64,000 nucleotides of DNA from Phenylobacterium sp. GTDB taxonomy: Bacteria; Pseudomonadota; Alphaproteobacteria; Caulobacterales; Caulobacteraceae. Position numbers and translations under genes: made by a program. Below the pieces are notes generated by a model. The model searched no databases, was not told the origin of the DNA, and saw only the letters and a program-made list of their open reading frames with translations. This document shows, piece after piece, positions 37,290-45,863 of the stretch; the stretch's first letter is position 1; the number at the start of each line of letters is the position of its first letter. The stretch is taken from contig NZ_SCTC01000068.1 in NCBI RefSeq assembly GCF_004299445.1, positions 23,446 through 87,445 of the forward strand, in the 5' to 3' direction.

Positions 37290-38021
37290 TTACCGCAGCC
37301 CCAGCGCGTCGATCAGAGCGGCCATGTCGGCCGGCGGCGGCGCCTCCAGCCGCTTGGTCCCGCCACCCGGGTGCGGAAATCCCAGCGCCGTCGCATGCAG
37401 CATCAACCGCGGGATCGGCTGGCCGTTGACCACGAGCGCGCCGCCGTATCGGGCGTCTCCCGCAATCGGCCGCCCGATCGACGCGAGATGCACACGCAGC
37501 TGGTGCATGCGCCCCGACTCGGGATCGAGCTGCAGGAGCGCACTGCCCTCGCCCGCCTTGAGCGTCTTGTAACGTGAGCGGGCGGTCTCGGCGTCGGGGT
37601 GATCGGCGCTGCAGACCTGCATGTAGGCCTCCCGCCCCTGCTCCACCCGGCGCAGCGGCGCATCGATCGCGCCGCCTTTCGGGTCCGGCGCGCCGGGCGT
37701 GACGATGGCCAGGTAGGTCTTGGAAAATGCCCGCCGCATCATGGCCTTGCCCAGGAAACTTGCGGCCGGCTGGGTCTTGGCGGTCAGGATCACGCCCGAG
37801 GTGTCGCGGTCCAGTCGGTGGATCAGCCGCGGCCGCGCCTTGCCCGGCTTGGCGAACGCCCAGAGCAGCTCGTCCAGGGTGTTCACCTGCCCCCGGCCGC
37901 CCTGGCTCGACAGGCCCGCAGGCTTGTTCAGGGCCAGGATGTCGGCGTCCTCGTACATCACCAGGCCGCGCACGAACGCGACCTCCTCGGGCGTCAGCTG
38001 AACAGGCTTCTGGGTTTTCAC
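37290..38021 (-). CDS. RluA-family RNA pseudouridine synthase
   Basis: A 243-residue pseudouridine synthase without an S4 domain. NKPAGLSSQGG, the catalytic HRLDRDTSGVILTAK, and SGRMHQLRVHLASIG are present. The start is taken as the GTG at 38021 with AGAAGG six bases before; an ATG at 38045 lies upstream inside the preceding gene. The RNA target (23S rRNA or tRNA) cannot be read. It is 10 bp downstream of the small membrane protein gene and probably coupled to it. A second RluA-like gene in this window is rluC. Confidence 0.85.
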   Translation of the reverse strand: MKTQKPVQLTPEEVAFVRGLVMYEDADILALNKPAGLSSQGGRGQVNTLDELLWAFAKPGKARPRLIHRLDRDTSGVILTAKTQPAASFLGKAMMRRAFSKTYLAIVTPGAPDPKGGAIDAPLRRVEQGREAYMQVCSADHPDAETARSRYKTLKAGEGSALLQLDPESGRMHQLRVHLASIGRPIAGDARYGGALVVNGQPIPRLMLHATALGFPHPGGGTKRLEAPPPADMAALIDALGLR

Positions 38022-38031
38022 CCGCGCCCTT

Positions 38032-38478
38032 CTAGCGGAGCACACCCCGCTTCGTCATCGCCCAAGCGAAGCCGGCCAGCAGCACGCAGATCACCACGAT
38101 GACAATCGGGAACGCGAGGCCCCCCATGAACTCTCCGCCCGGCGCCGTCGCGGTGTGGAGCAGCGAGCCCGCCGCCCCGAGCGTGGACACCGCAAACGCG
38201 TGCATCGCCCACCTCGACCGCGCAAGCAGGAGCAGCGACCCCACCACCGAGCCCCACACGCCCACGGCCCAAACCGCATGCATCCAGGTCGGATAGGCGG
38301 CGATGAACGCAATCTGTGGCTCCGTCATGCCGGCCGAGCGCATGTAGGCGTCGCCCTGCACGTGGCTCATCGTGTAGTCGAATCCGCCGAACGCGTTCCA
38401 AAGCAGGCTCACGCCCGCTACAATCCAGAACCACCAGGGGGTCGCCCGCGGCGTCGCCGTGCCCGTCGTTGTGGTCAT
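38032..38478 (-). CDS. Small four-helix membrane protein, unknown
   Basis: A 148-residue inner-membrane protein from the ATG at 38478 with GGGAGG five bases upstream. Four hydrophobic helices are visible: WWFWIVAGVSLLWNAFGGFDY, a WMHAVWAVGVWGSVVGSLLLL pair, AFAVSTLGAAGSLLH and a last FPIVIVVICVLLAGFAWAM. The WNxxGGxDY feature occurs in a family of uncharacterised bacterial membrane proteins. No function can be stated. Confidence 0.7.
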   Translation of the reverse strand: MTTTTGTATPRATPWWFWIVAGVSLLWNAFGGFDYTMSHVQGDAYMRSAGMTEPQIAFIAAYPTWMHAVWAVGVWGSVVGSLLLLARSRWAMHAFAVSTLGAAGSLLHTATAPGGEFMGGLAFPIVIVVICVLLAGFAWAMTKRGVLR

Positions 38479-38549
38479 CGTACCCTCCCCAGGGAATGGA
38501 GAGAGCCTAGGCTGCGGAATGCCAGCGAACAACGGTCACCGGAGACCGT

Positions 38550-39845
38550 TCAGCCCCTGCGCAGCGCCGCCCATCGCTCAAGACGTTCCTTGATGCGCGC
38601 CTCGTTCCCCTCGCCGCGCGGCTGATAGAACTGCCGCCGCTCCATCCCTTCGGGGAAATAGTTCTGTCCCGAGAAGCCTTCGGCGGCGTCGTGGTCGTAC
38701 TGATAGCCCTTGCCGTAGCCCAGGTCCTTCATCAGCCGCGTTGGCGCGTTCAGGATGTGTGACGGCGGCATCAGCGAGCCGGTCTCCTTGGCCGCCTTCA
38801 TGGCCGCGCCGAAGGCCTTGTAGACGGCGTTCGACTTGGGCGCGCAGGCCAGATGCACCACCAGCTGCGCCAGCGCGATCTCGCCTTCGGGCGAGCCCAG
38901 GAAGTCGTAGGTGTCCTTGGCGGCGTTCGCGAGGACGAGGCTCATCGGATCGGCCTCGCCGATGTCCTCGGCCGCCGCGCGGATCAGGCGGCGCGCCACG
39001 AACAGCGGGTCTTCGCCGCCCGTCAGCATCCGCGCCAGCCAGTAGAGCGCCGCGTCCGGGTCGGACCCCCGGATCGACTTATGCAGGGCCGAGATGAGGT
39101 TGTAGTGCTCCTCGCGGTCCTTGTCGTAGGCGGGACTCCGCTTCTGCAGGATCTGCCCCAGCTCCTTGGCGGTCAGCGGCTTGGCCGAGGCGATGTTGAA
39201 AAGGGTCTCGGAGAGCGTCAGCAGATAGCGTCCATCCCCATCGGCCAGGGCGGTCAGGGCGGCGCGGGCCTCAGGCTCGAGTGGCAGCTTGCGGCCTTCA
39301 TGCGCCTCAGCCTTGGCCAGCAGTTGCTCGAGCGCCTCGTCGTCCAGGCGCTTCAGCACGAACACCTGGCTGCGCGACAACAGCGCTCCATTCAGCTCGA
39401 ACGAAGGATTCTCGGTGGTCGCGCCCACCAGCGTGACAATCCCTTCCTCCACGAACGGCAGGAAACCGTCCTGCTGGGCGCGGTTGAAGCGGTGGATCTC
39501 ATCGACGAACAGGAGGGTCGCCTGGCCTGCGAGACGACGCGCACGGGCCTGCTCGAAGGCCTTCTTCAGGTCGGCCACGCCCGAGAACACCGCCGACAGC
39601 TGCTGGAATTCGTAGCCCGCCGCCTTCGCCAAGAGGCGCGCGATGGTGGTCTTCCCCGTCCCCGGCGGGCCCCAGAGGATCATCGAGCTCAACCGCTTCG
39701 CCTCGGCCATCCGCCCGATGGGGCCTTCGGGCCCCAACAGGTGGTCCTGGCCCACCACCTCAGCCAGCGTCTGCGGGCGCAGGCGGTCGGCCAGCGGCGA
39801 CGGCTGTTGCGGCTTCAGGCCCGCGGCTTCGAAGAGGTCGGCCAT
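38550..39845 (-). CDS. rarA: Replication-associated recombination protein RarA/MgsA (AAA+ ATPase)
   Basis: A 431-residue AAA+ ATPase related to clamp loaders and RuvB. Start LADRLRPQTLAEVVGQDHLLG, Walker A GPPGTGKT at about 59-66, Walker B FVDEIHRFNRAQQD, sensor VGATTENPSFELN, and a C-terminal MgsA domain (SDPDAALYWLARMLTGGEDP). It acts at stalled replication forks. Its ATG lies 4 bp from the stop of the AbgT gene upstream, so the two are probably co-transcribed, though their functions are unrelated. Confidence 0.93.
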   Translation of the reverse strand: MADLFEAAGLKPQQPSPLADRLRPQTLAEVVGQDHLLGPEGPIGRMAEAKRLSSMILWGPPGTGKTTIARLLAKAAGYEFQQLSAVFSGVADLKKAFEQARARRLAGQATLLFVDEIHRFNRAQQDGFLPFVEEGIVTLVGATTENPSFELNGALLSRSQVFVLKRLDDEALEQLLAKAEAHEGRKLPLEPEARAALTALADGDGRYLLTLSETLFNIASAKPLTAKELGQILQKRSPAYDKDREEHYNLISALHKSIRGSDPDAALYWLARMLTGGEDPLFVARRLIRAAAEDIGEADPMSLVLANAAKDTYDFLGSPEGEIALAQLVVHLACAPKSNAVYKAFGAAMKAAKETGSLMPPSHILNAPTRLMKDLGYGKGYQYDHDAAEGFSGQNYFPEGMERRQFYQPRGEGNEARIKERLERWAALRRG

Positions 39846-39849
39846 CGGC

Positions 39850-41466
39850 TTACGGCCCTGTCAGGGCGCCGGGGCCGACGTAGTGCACCCCCGCGTGCGG
39901 CCCCAGAGGCAAGTCGAGCGCAGCCCAGACCAGCGTCATACTGATCCCTGCGGCCATGAAGCAGAGCGCGTAGGGCAGCATCAGCGCCAGCAGGGATCCC
40001 ACGCCTATGCTCTTGTCCCACCGGCGACAGAAAGCCAGCACCAGCGGGAAGTAGGACATCAGGGGCGTCATGATGTTGGTATAGCTGTCGCCCATACGGT
40101 AGGCCGCCGTCGTCATCTCGGGCGAGATGCCCAGCAGCATGAACATCGGCACCACCACCGGCGCCATCGCGCTCCACTTGGCGGACGCCGAGCCGATGAA
40201 CAGATCCAGCACCGACGAGAAGGCCTGCACGCTCACCAGCAACAGCGGTGCGGGCAGCGCCAAGGCCTTCAAGGCCTCGGCGCCGTTGATCGCCGCGATG
40301 GGCCCCAGTCGCGACCAGTTGAACATCGCCACGAAGTGCGCCGCGAAGAACACGAACACCACATAGGGCGCGATCGCGCGCACACCCCCGACCATCTGCT
40401 CAACGACGTCCGACGACGTCCTGATCACGCCGGCGCCGCGCCCGAAAGCGATCCCGCTCGCCATGAACAACAGCATGAAGCCCGCGATCAGCGCGCTGTA
40501 GAAGGGCTGCAGTTGGGCAGGACCGGTCTTCGACTCGTCGATCAGCGGCGTGTATCCGGGCCAAAGGGCCAGCGCCGCGAAAGCGGTCACCACCGCAAGC
40601 GCAGCAAAGCCGGCCCAGCGCAGCCCTCGCCGCTCTGTGTCGGTCACAGCAGCGCGGGCCAGTTCCGCCTTCAGGTCTTCATCCGCGTCGCCGCCCCAGG
40701 CGGCCATGCGCGGCTCGACGATGCGGTCGGTCACAAACCAGATGATGGGCGTGAACACGAACACCGCCGCCAGGATGAACCACCAGTTGCCGAGCGGGTT
40801 CATCACCCAAGCCGGGTCGATGATCCTGGCCGCTTCCTGGGTGAAGCCGAAGAGCAGAATATCGGTCTGTCCGGGTGTGATGTTGCCGACGAAGCCGCCC
40901 GAGACCGCTGCGAAGGCCGCGGCTATGCCCACCATGGGGTGGCGCCCAACCGCCGCGTAGAGCAGCCCGGCCAGCGGAATGAACACCACGTAGGCCGCGT
41001 CCGACGCATGGTGGGAAACCATGCCGATCATCGCCACCGTGGGCGTAAGCAGCACACGGGGTGCGTTGCGCAGGCTGCTGCGGATCAACGCGCTCAGCAG
41101 GCCGGTTCGCTCGGCGATCGCGGCGCCCAGCATGATGACCAACACCTGCCCCAGCGGTGCGAAGCTCGACAGGGTCCGCGGCATCTCGGTGAGAAGCCTT
41201 GCCATGTTCTCTTCCGAGAACAGGGAGTGGGCATGGAAGCTCAGGCGCCCATCCACGAGCACGCCGAACTGCGGCGCCTCGTCCCCGGGATAGGCCAATG
41301 ACGCCTGCCAGCCCGCCGCTGCCCCCACCGCGGACAACACCATCAACGCCGCAATCAGCCAGACGAAGATGATCACAGGGTCGGGCAGCATGTTCCCGAG
41401 GCGCTCGACGGCGCCGAGAAACCCCTTCGCCGGGGCGGGCGCTGACTTTGGGTCGGCACTATCCAT
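39850..41466 (-). CDS. AbgT-family transporter (p-aminobenzoyl-glutamate type)
   Basis: About 538 residues from the ATG at 41466, with AGGTGG five bases before; a GTG nine bases upstream is an alternative. A dozen membrane segments include LPDPVIIFVWLIAALMV, the re-entrant-loop-like PLGQVLVIMLGAAIAERTG, and GGFVGNITPGQTDILL. AbgT members import aminobenzoyl-glutamate or export sulfonamides by proton antiport; the direction and substrate here are unknown. Transcribed with rarA. Confidence 0.88.
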   Translation of the reverse strand: MDSADPKSAPAPAKGFLGAVERLGNMLPDPVIIFVWLIAALMVLSAVGAAAGWQASLAYPGDEAPQFGVLVDGRLSFHAHSLFSEENMARLLTEMPRTLSSFAPLGQVLVIMLGAAIAERTGLLSALIRSSLRNAPRVLLTPTVAMIGMVSHHASDAAYVVFIPLAGLLYAAVGRHPMVGIAAAFAAVSGGFVGNITPGQTDILLFGFTQEAARIIDPAWVMNPLGNWWFILAAVFVFTPIIWFVTDRIVEPRMAAWGGDADEDLKAELARAAVTDTERRGLRWAGFAALAVVTAFAALALWPGYTPLIDESKTGPAQLQPFYSALIAGFMLLFMASGIAFGRGAGVIRTSSDVVEQMVGGVRAIAPYVVFVFFAAHFVAMFNWSRLGPIAAINGAEALKALALPAPLLLVSVQAFSSVLDLFIGSASAKWSAMAPVVVPMFMLLGISPEMTTAAYRMGDSYTNIMTPLMSYFPLVLAFCRRWDKSIGVGSLLALMLPYALCFMAAGISMTLVWAALDLPLGPHAGVHYVGPGALTGP

Positions 41467-41570
41467 GTTGTCCACCTAGCACGGCCGCGCGCGATTGCCC
41501 CACCGCAGTGGCGACGGCCATACCAGTTCCACTGACCCTTGCCGTCGTTTGCGCAGGCTTGAGGCGCAGC

Positions 41571-42968
41571 CTACCCGCGGAAGGTCGCGGTCACCTCGCG
41601 GCCGTTGCGCAGAATGGTCACCTGCCAGGCGCGCTGCGGCGCCTGAACGGCGGCGGCCAGGTCTCGGACGGATTCGATCTTGAAGCCGTTGACCGCACGG
41701 ATGATGTCGCCGCGCTGGAGCCCGATGGTGCGGGCGAGGCCCGCGCCGTCGATCTGGGTCACCAACACGCCTGCGCCGGTGAAGATATCGAGGCCCAGTT
41801 CGTCGGCCACGGCCGGCGACAGATTGACCACGGTCGCGCCATCGAAAGGATGCCGCCCGGCCAGCTTGCGCTCGTCGCGCGCCGGCGTTGCGGGCGGCGC
41901 CTCGGCGCGCAGGGTGACCGCCACATCGCGATCTCCACGGCGAACGGAGAGCGGGATCGTCTCGCCGGGTCGACGGGTCTGAATCAGGTAGTTCAGCGCA
42001 GCGGCGTCGACCACAGGACGGCCGTCGGCCTGCAGCACCACGTCGCCCTGACGCAAGCCTGCCCGCGCGGCGGGACCGCCGGGGAAGAGATCGGCGACCA
42101 GCGCCCCCTGCGGCCGGTCCAGACCCAGACTGCGCGCCATCTCGGAGTCGATGCTCTGGGTGCGAGCGCCCAGCCAGGGCCGCACCACGGCGCGCCCGCC
42201 ACCCACGGCCGTCTCCACCGCACGCCGCACGACGGTCGCCGGGATCGCAAAGCCCACGCCGGACGACGAGCCCGAGCGCGAGAGAATGAAGCTGTTCACG
42301 CCGATCAGGTCGCCGTCCATGTCCACCAGCGCCCCGCCCGAGTTGCCGGGATTGATGGCCGCGTCGGTCTGGATGTAGGCCAGCCCGCCCTCGCCGCCCG
42401 TTCGATCGAGGGCCGAGATGATGCCGTTGGTGACCGTCTGGCCGACGTGGAAGGGGTCGCCGATGGCCAACACCAGGTCGCCCACCTGGGCGTCGCCGCT
42501 GTCGTCGATGGCCAGCACAGGCAGGCGTTCGCCGGCCGGCAGGTCGATCTTGAGGATCGCCAGGTCGGTGCGCGCATCGGCGAGCAGAATCCTGGCCGGG
42601 AACTCACGCCGGTCGGAAAGGCCCACGATGATCTCCTGGCCGCCCTCCACCACGTGATTGTTGGTCACCACCACGCCGTCGGCGCGCACGATCACGCCCG
42701 AGCCGAGCGAGGCCGCCACCCGTGCTTGCGGCACACCCAGGCCGAACAGCGACCAGAACGGGTCGACCTGCTGGCGCACCACGCGCTTGGCCGAGATGTT
42801 GACCACGGCCGGAGCGCTTCGCTGCACGACGGGCGCGAACGACATCTTCATGGCCACGGCGCTGGACGGCGCCGCGCGGTTGGGCTCTGCGAAGGAAGGC
42901 TGCTGGGCCTGCGCGGCGCCCGCGAGGGCGACGAAGCAGGCGATCGTGAGGACGCGTACGGCGCGCAT
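41571..42968 (-). CDS. DegP/HtrA-like periplasmic serine protease
   Basis: A 465-residue secreted S1C protease. The signal peptide ends near AGAAQAQ at 17-22. The catalytic triad is intact: H105 in VVTNNHVV, D135 in RTDLAILKID and S210 in NPGNSGGALVD. Two PDZ domains follow (about 265-345 and 375-460, with GLRQGDVVLQADG and GLQRGDIIRAVNG). It degrades or refolds misfolded envelope proteins. DegP, DegQ and DegS cannot be told apart with confidence; two PDZ domains exclude DegS. Confidence 0.88.
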   Translation of the reverse strand: MRAVRVLTIACFVALAGAAQAQQPSFAEPNRAAPSSAVAMKMSFAPVVQRSAPAVVNISAKRVVRQQVDPFWSLFGLGVPQARVAASLGSGVIVRADGVVVTNNHVVEGGQEIIVGLSDRREFPARILLADARTDLAILKIDLPAGERLPVLAIDDSGDAQVGDLVLAIGDPFHVGQTVTNGIISALDRTGGEGGLAYIQTDAAINPGNSGGALVDMDGDLIGVNSFILSRSGSSSGVGFAIPATVVRRAVETAVGGGRAVVRPWLGARTQSIDSEMARSLGLDRPQGALVADLFPGGPAARAGLRQGDVVLQADGRPVVDAAALNYLIQTRRPGETIPLSVRRGDRDVAVTLRAEAPPATPARDERKLAGRHPFDGATVVNLSPAVADELGLDIFTGAGVLVTQIDGAGLARTIGLQRGDIIRAVNGFKIESVRDLAAAVQAPQRAWQVTILRNGREVTATFRG

Positions 42969-43057
42969 GAAATCTCCGGTTCAGGACCGTCGGCACGCTA
43001 CACCGGTTTCCGGCGCAATCATGGCAAAGGCGCCTGTGGGCGCGCTACTGGGCGGCG

Positions 43058-44302
43058 CTACTCGGCGGCCGCGGCGGCCGGCGCGGGCTGGCGGGCCGCG
43101 GCGAACGCCAGCACGAAGGCCGCGAGCAGCAAGCCGGCCGCCAGCCAGATCGCCAGTCCTTCCGGGTGGTGGCCTCGCAACGACCATGCATAGACCAGTC
43201 CGAACAGCGCCGGCCCCATCATGGCGGCGATGCCGTTCAGGCTCTGCGTCGCGCCCTGCAGCTGACCCTGCTCATGCGGCTCGACCTTTCGGGTCATCAG
43301 CCCCTGGAGGCCGGGCATGATGAAGCCCGACAGCGCAAACAGCGGCGTGCCCAGCAGATAGGCCCAACCGATCGGCGCCCAGCCGTACCAGAAGAAGCCC
43401 CCGGCCCCGGCCAGCAGCCCGATCAGCAGCGTCCGGCGCTCGCCCAGCCGCTTCACGGTGGCGCCCACAAGGACCATCTGCACCACGATGCCCAAAGCGC
43501 CGGTCAGGAAGAACATCACGCCTTGGAACTGGATCGACCAGCCGTAACGGTGGGCGGTGTACAGGACGAAGATCGTCGGCAGCACGATGTGGGCGAACTG
43601 GAACAGGAAGCCCACGCCCGCCAGCGGCAGCAGCCCCAGCCGCGAGCGCAGCAGGCGCAGCGACCCCAGCGGATTGGCCCGCTTCCAGTCGTAGGCCTTG
43701 GCCCGCCGCTCGGGCGGCAACGATTCCGGCAGTACGAAAAGGCCGTAGAGGAAATTCACGAAGGTGAGCGCCGCCGCCGCCAGGAACGGCAGCCGCAGGT
43801 CGTCGCCGCCCAGCAGGCCGCCGATCACCGGTCCGACCAGGAAGCCGAACGAAAAGGCCGAACCCATCCAGCCGAACACCTTGGCCCGATCCTGCGGCGC
43901 GGTGACATCGGCAAGGTAGGCGTTGGCGGTCGAGAAGCTGGCCGCCGTGGCCCCGTTCAGGAGGCGCCCCAGCAGGAGCCACCACAGCGTCGGCGCAAAC
44001 GCCATGAACAGGAAATCGACCCCTAGCCCCAGCAGCGACAGCAAAAGCACCGGCCGACGGCCGAACCGATCCGAGAGCATGCCAAGCAGGGGACCGCAGA
44101 AGAACTGCATGATCCCCCACGAGGTGGCGAAGACCACGTTCCACTCCGACGCTGCGGCGGTGTCCCCACCTGCCAGCGTCTTGATCAGGTTGGGCAGGAT
44201 CGGGATCATGATGCCGAACGACACCGAATTCATCACCGCCAGGGCGAAGATGAAGCCGAAGCTGGCGCGGCGGCCGGCGGCCGCGGTCGTCGGATCACTC
44301 AC
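43058..44302 (-). CDS. MFS drug-efflux transporter, TetA-like
   Basis: A 414-residue 12-helix major facilitator from a GTG at 44302, with GGAG about 10 bases upstream. The cytoplasmic A motif GMLSDRFGRRPVLL, SFSTANAYLADVTAPQDRAKVFG and GFLVGPVIGGLLGG are the blocks typical of the TetA/Bcr group. The substrate cannot be inferred; sequence is only family-level evidence for drug export. It lies 24 bp after the SRPBCC gene and closes the five-gene VOC-cupin-ArsR-SRPBCC-MFS operon. Confidence 0.85.
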   Translation of the reverse strand: MSDPTTAAAGRRASFGFIFALAVMNSVSFGIMIPILPNLIKTLAGGDTAAASEWNVVFATSWGIMQFFCGPLLGMLSDRFGRRPVLLLSLLGLGVDFLFMAFAPTLWWLLLGRLLNGATAASFSTANAYLADVTAPQDRAKVFGWMGSAFSFGFLVGPVIGGLLGGDDLRLPFLAAAALTFVNFLYGLFVLPESLPPERRAKAYDWKRANPLGSLRLLRSRLGLLPLAGVGFLFQFAHIVLPTIFVLYTAHRYGWSIQFQGVMFFLTGALGIVVQMVLVGATVKRLGERRTLLIGLLAGAGGFFWYGWAPIGWAYLLGTPLFALSGFIMPGLQGLMTRKVEPHEQGQLQGATQSLNGIAAMMGPALFGLVYAWSLRGHHPEGLAIWLAAGLLLAAFVLAFAAARQPAPAAAAAE

Positions 44303-44326
44303 GGGGCAGGCGCTCCAGTCGGAATC

Positions 44327-44797
44327 TCATGGCGTGACCGTATCGCGGATCGCGCGCAGTTGCGCCTGCCAGTACTCGGCGAGTTTGGTGAGCAGCAGGG
44401 CGTTGGGGAAGCCATGGCGGGCGGCGCTCTCGGCGGGCGCCTGGTGGAAGCCGCGATGCTCGACGCTGACCCGCGTCTCGTCGCCGACGGCTTCGAACTT
44501 CACCTCGACCTCGGTGTGCATGTCCGGCGGGAAGTTGGCCTGACGCCAGGACAACACCAGCCGCCCAGGCGGCTCCCAGATCAGCACCCTGCCGATCTCG
44601 AACACCTTGCCGTTGGCCAGCGTCTCGGTGAAGCGACCGCCCTCGCCCGGCTCGATCGCCATCACACCCGGCGCACGCGGAGTGGTCTGGAACAGCGCAC
44701 TGGGCCGCCACCAGGCGCCGATCTCCTGGGTGAACACCTCGAACGCCCTCTGGGGCGAGGCCTTCACGCGCAGCGCCACATAGACCTTGGACGTCAT
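44327..44797 (-). CDS. SRPBCC/AHSA1-domain protein
   Basis: A 156-residue START-like, helix-grip protein: SKVYVALRVKASPQRAFEVFTQEIGAWWRPS, GGRFTETLANGKVFEIGRVLIWEPPGRLVLSW, and a final helix LTKLAEYWQAQLRAIR. AHSA1-type proteins bind hydrophobic ligands and are very often downstream of an ArsR-like regulator, as here, with an ATGA overlap. It likely participates in ligand sensing or detoxification with that regulator. Confidence 0.85.
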   Translation of the reverse strand: MTSKVYVALRVKASPQRAFEVFTQEIGAWWRPSALFQTTPRAPGVMAIEPGEGGRFTETLANGKVFEIGRVLIWEPPGRLVLSWRQANFPPDMHTEVEVKFEAVGDETRVSVEHRGFHQAPAESAARHGFPNALLLTKLAEYWQAQLRAIRDTVTP

Positions 44798-45126
44798 GCG
44801 CCCTTCTCGATGTGTGCCTTGAACGCGAGCAGCTGGGCGCTCCACAGCCGTTCGCTTTCTTCCAGCCAGCGCAGCAGGTGGACCATCGGTTCGGGCCTCA
44901 GGGCATAGATTCGGACGCGTGCGTCGAACTCGGGATGGCTCTCCTCGACCAGTCCGCTGGCGCGCAGGGTCCGCAGATGGCGGCTCATGGCCGGCGCGGA
45001 GATCTCCAGCTCCCGCGCCAGCTCGCCCGCCGCGCGCGGACGCTCCGCCAGCAGGTCGACGACGCGACGGCGGTGCGGGTCGGCCAGGGCGGCCAGGGTC
45101 TGGTCCAGAGCTACCGAAGCGGCCAT
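44794..45126 (-). CDS. ArsR-family winged-helix repressor
   Basis: A 110-residue regulator from the ATG at 45126. ALADPHRRRVVDLLAERPRAAGELARELEISAPAMSRHLRTLRASGLVEE is the winged helix-turn-helix. The metal-binding ELCVCDL motif of ArsR/SmtB is absent, so this is of the non-metal ArsR type that accompanies AHSA1 genes. It overlaps the cupin gene by one base upstream and the SRPBCC gene by 4 bp downstream, and probably autoregulates this operon. Confidence 0.88.
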   Translation of the reverse strand: MAASVALDQTLAALADPHRRRVVDLLAERPRAAGELARELEISAPAMSRHLRTLRASGLVEESHPEFDARVRIYALRPEPMVHLLRWLEESERLWSAQLLAFKAHIEKGA

Positions 45127-45362
45127 CAGACCAGCCTGTGGGTCGTGCCGGGCCCATAGGTGATGACGATGAAGCGGCTGGGTTGCGGGACCAGCGCCCG
45201 GCGCCACACCCCCTTCGGCACGATGCAGGTCGCGCCCGGTACCATCCCCACCCGCCGCTCCCCGCTGTCGACGGTCTCCCAGAAGCCCTCGACGGCGTGC
45301 GAGTTCAGGCCGCCCTTGCCGTCCAGGGTGAGATAAGTGTCCTCAAGCTCAAGGCGCGGCAT
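45126..45362 (-). CDS. Shortened cupin-like protein, metal-binding centre missing
   Basis: A 78-residue frame, MPRLELEDTYLTLDGKGGLN at the start and VPGATCIVPKGVWRRALVP and FIVITYGPGTTHRLV at the end. These match the two ends of about 115-125-residue cupins that accompany ArsR operons, but the middle strands with the HxH...E metal ligands are absent, so an in-frame deletion of some 40 residues seems likely. The normal PRGVWH histidine is an arginine here. It is coupled by one-base overlaps on both sides, which suggests that it is still translated. Confidence 0.6.
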   Translation of the reverse strand: MPRLELEDTYLTLDGKGGLNSHAVEGFWETVDSGERRVGMVPGATCIVPKGVWRRALVPQPSRFIVITYGPGTTHRLV

Positions 45363-45817
45363 CAAACCCACCCTGTGATCTTGAGCCCGGTAGCCGCCTC
45401 GGCCTCCTCGCGGGTCACCGCCTGGACGCTCTGGGCGACCGTCCAGATGTGGCCCTCGGGGTCGCGGGCGCGATAGGTCCGGTCGCCGTAGAACTGGGTG
45501 GCCGGCTCCATCATGATCTCGAACCCTGCAGCGCGCGCGCGAGCACAGTGAGCGTCCACGTCGCTGTCGATCTGGATGTGGACGGTCTGCGTGTTCTTGC
45601 CCCCGAGCGACGATGGGCTCTTGTGGTCCTCGGACCACTCGTTGCCGATCATGATGGCGGCGTTTCCGAACCGCATTTCAGAGTGAACGAGCTCACCCTG
45701 CTCGTCTTCGATCAGCATGGTCAGCTCGAAGCCGAACGCCGCTTCCAGGTATCTGAGGGCCGCCTTGGGGTCACGGTAACAGACTGCCGATATCAGCGGC
45801 GCGCGCCAATCGCTCAC
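45362..45817 (-). CDS. VOC-family (glyoxalase/bleomycin-resistance-like) protein
   Basis: A 151-residue VOC-fold protein of the PhnB/YdeT type: LISAVCYRDPKAALRYLEAAFGFELTMLIEDEQGELVHSEMRFGNAAIMIGNEW and a C-terminal FGDRTYRARDPEGHIWTVAQ-type block (here FYGDRTYRARDPEGHIWTVA). The start is the GTG at 45817 with AGAAGG nine bases before. It is the first gene of the five-gene operon that ends with the MFS transporter. Enzyme activity is not predictable from the sequence. Confidence 0.82.
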   Translation of the reverse strand: MSDWRAPLISAVCYRDPKAALRYLEAAFGFELTMLIEDEQGELVHSEMRFGNAAIMIGNEWSEDHKSPSSLGGKNTQTVHIQIDSDVDAHCARARAAGFEIMMEPATQFYGDRTYRARDPEGHIWTVAQSVQAVTREEAEAATGLKITGWV

Positions 45818-45863
45818 GGGCGTTTTCCTTCTTACATAATGCAATATTTAACGCATATCGCAA

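Noticed and set aside
43058..44302. Acquired tetracycline-resistance gene
   Set aside because: Only family-level similarity to TetA; it lies in a native-looking operon with local codon use and no mobile-element context.
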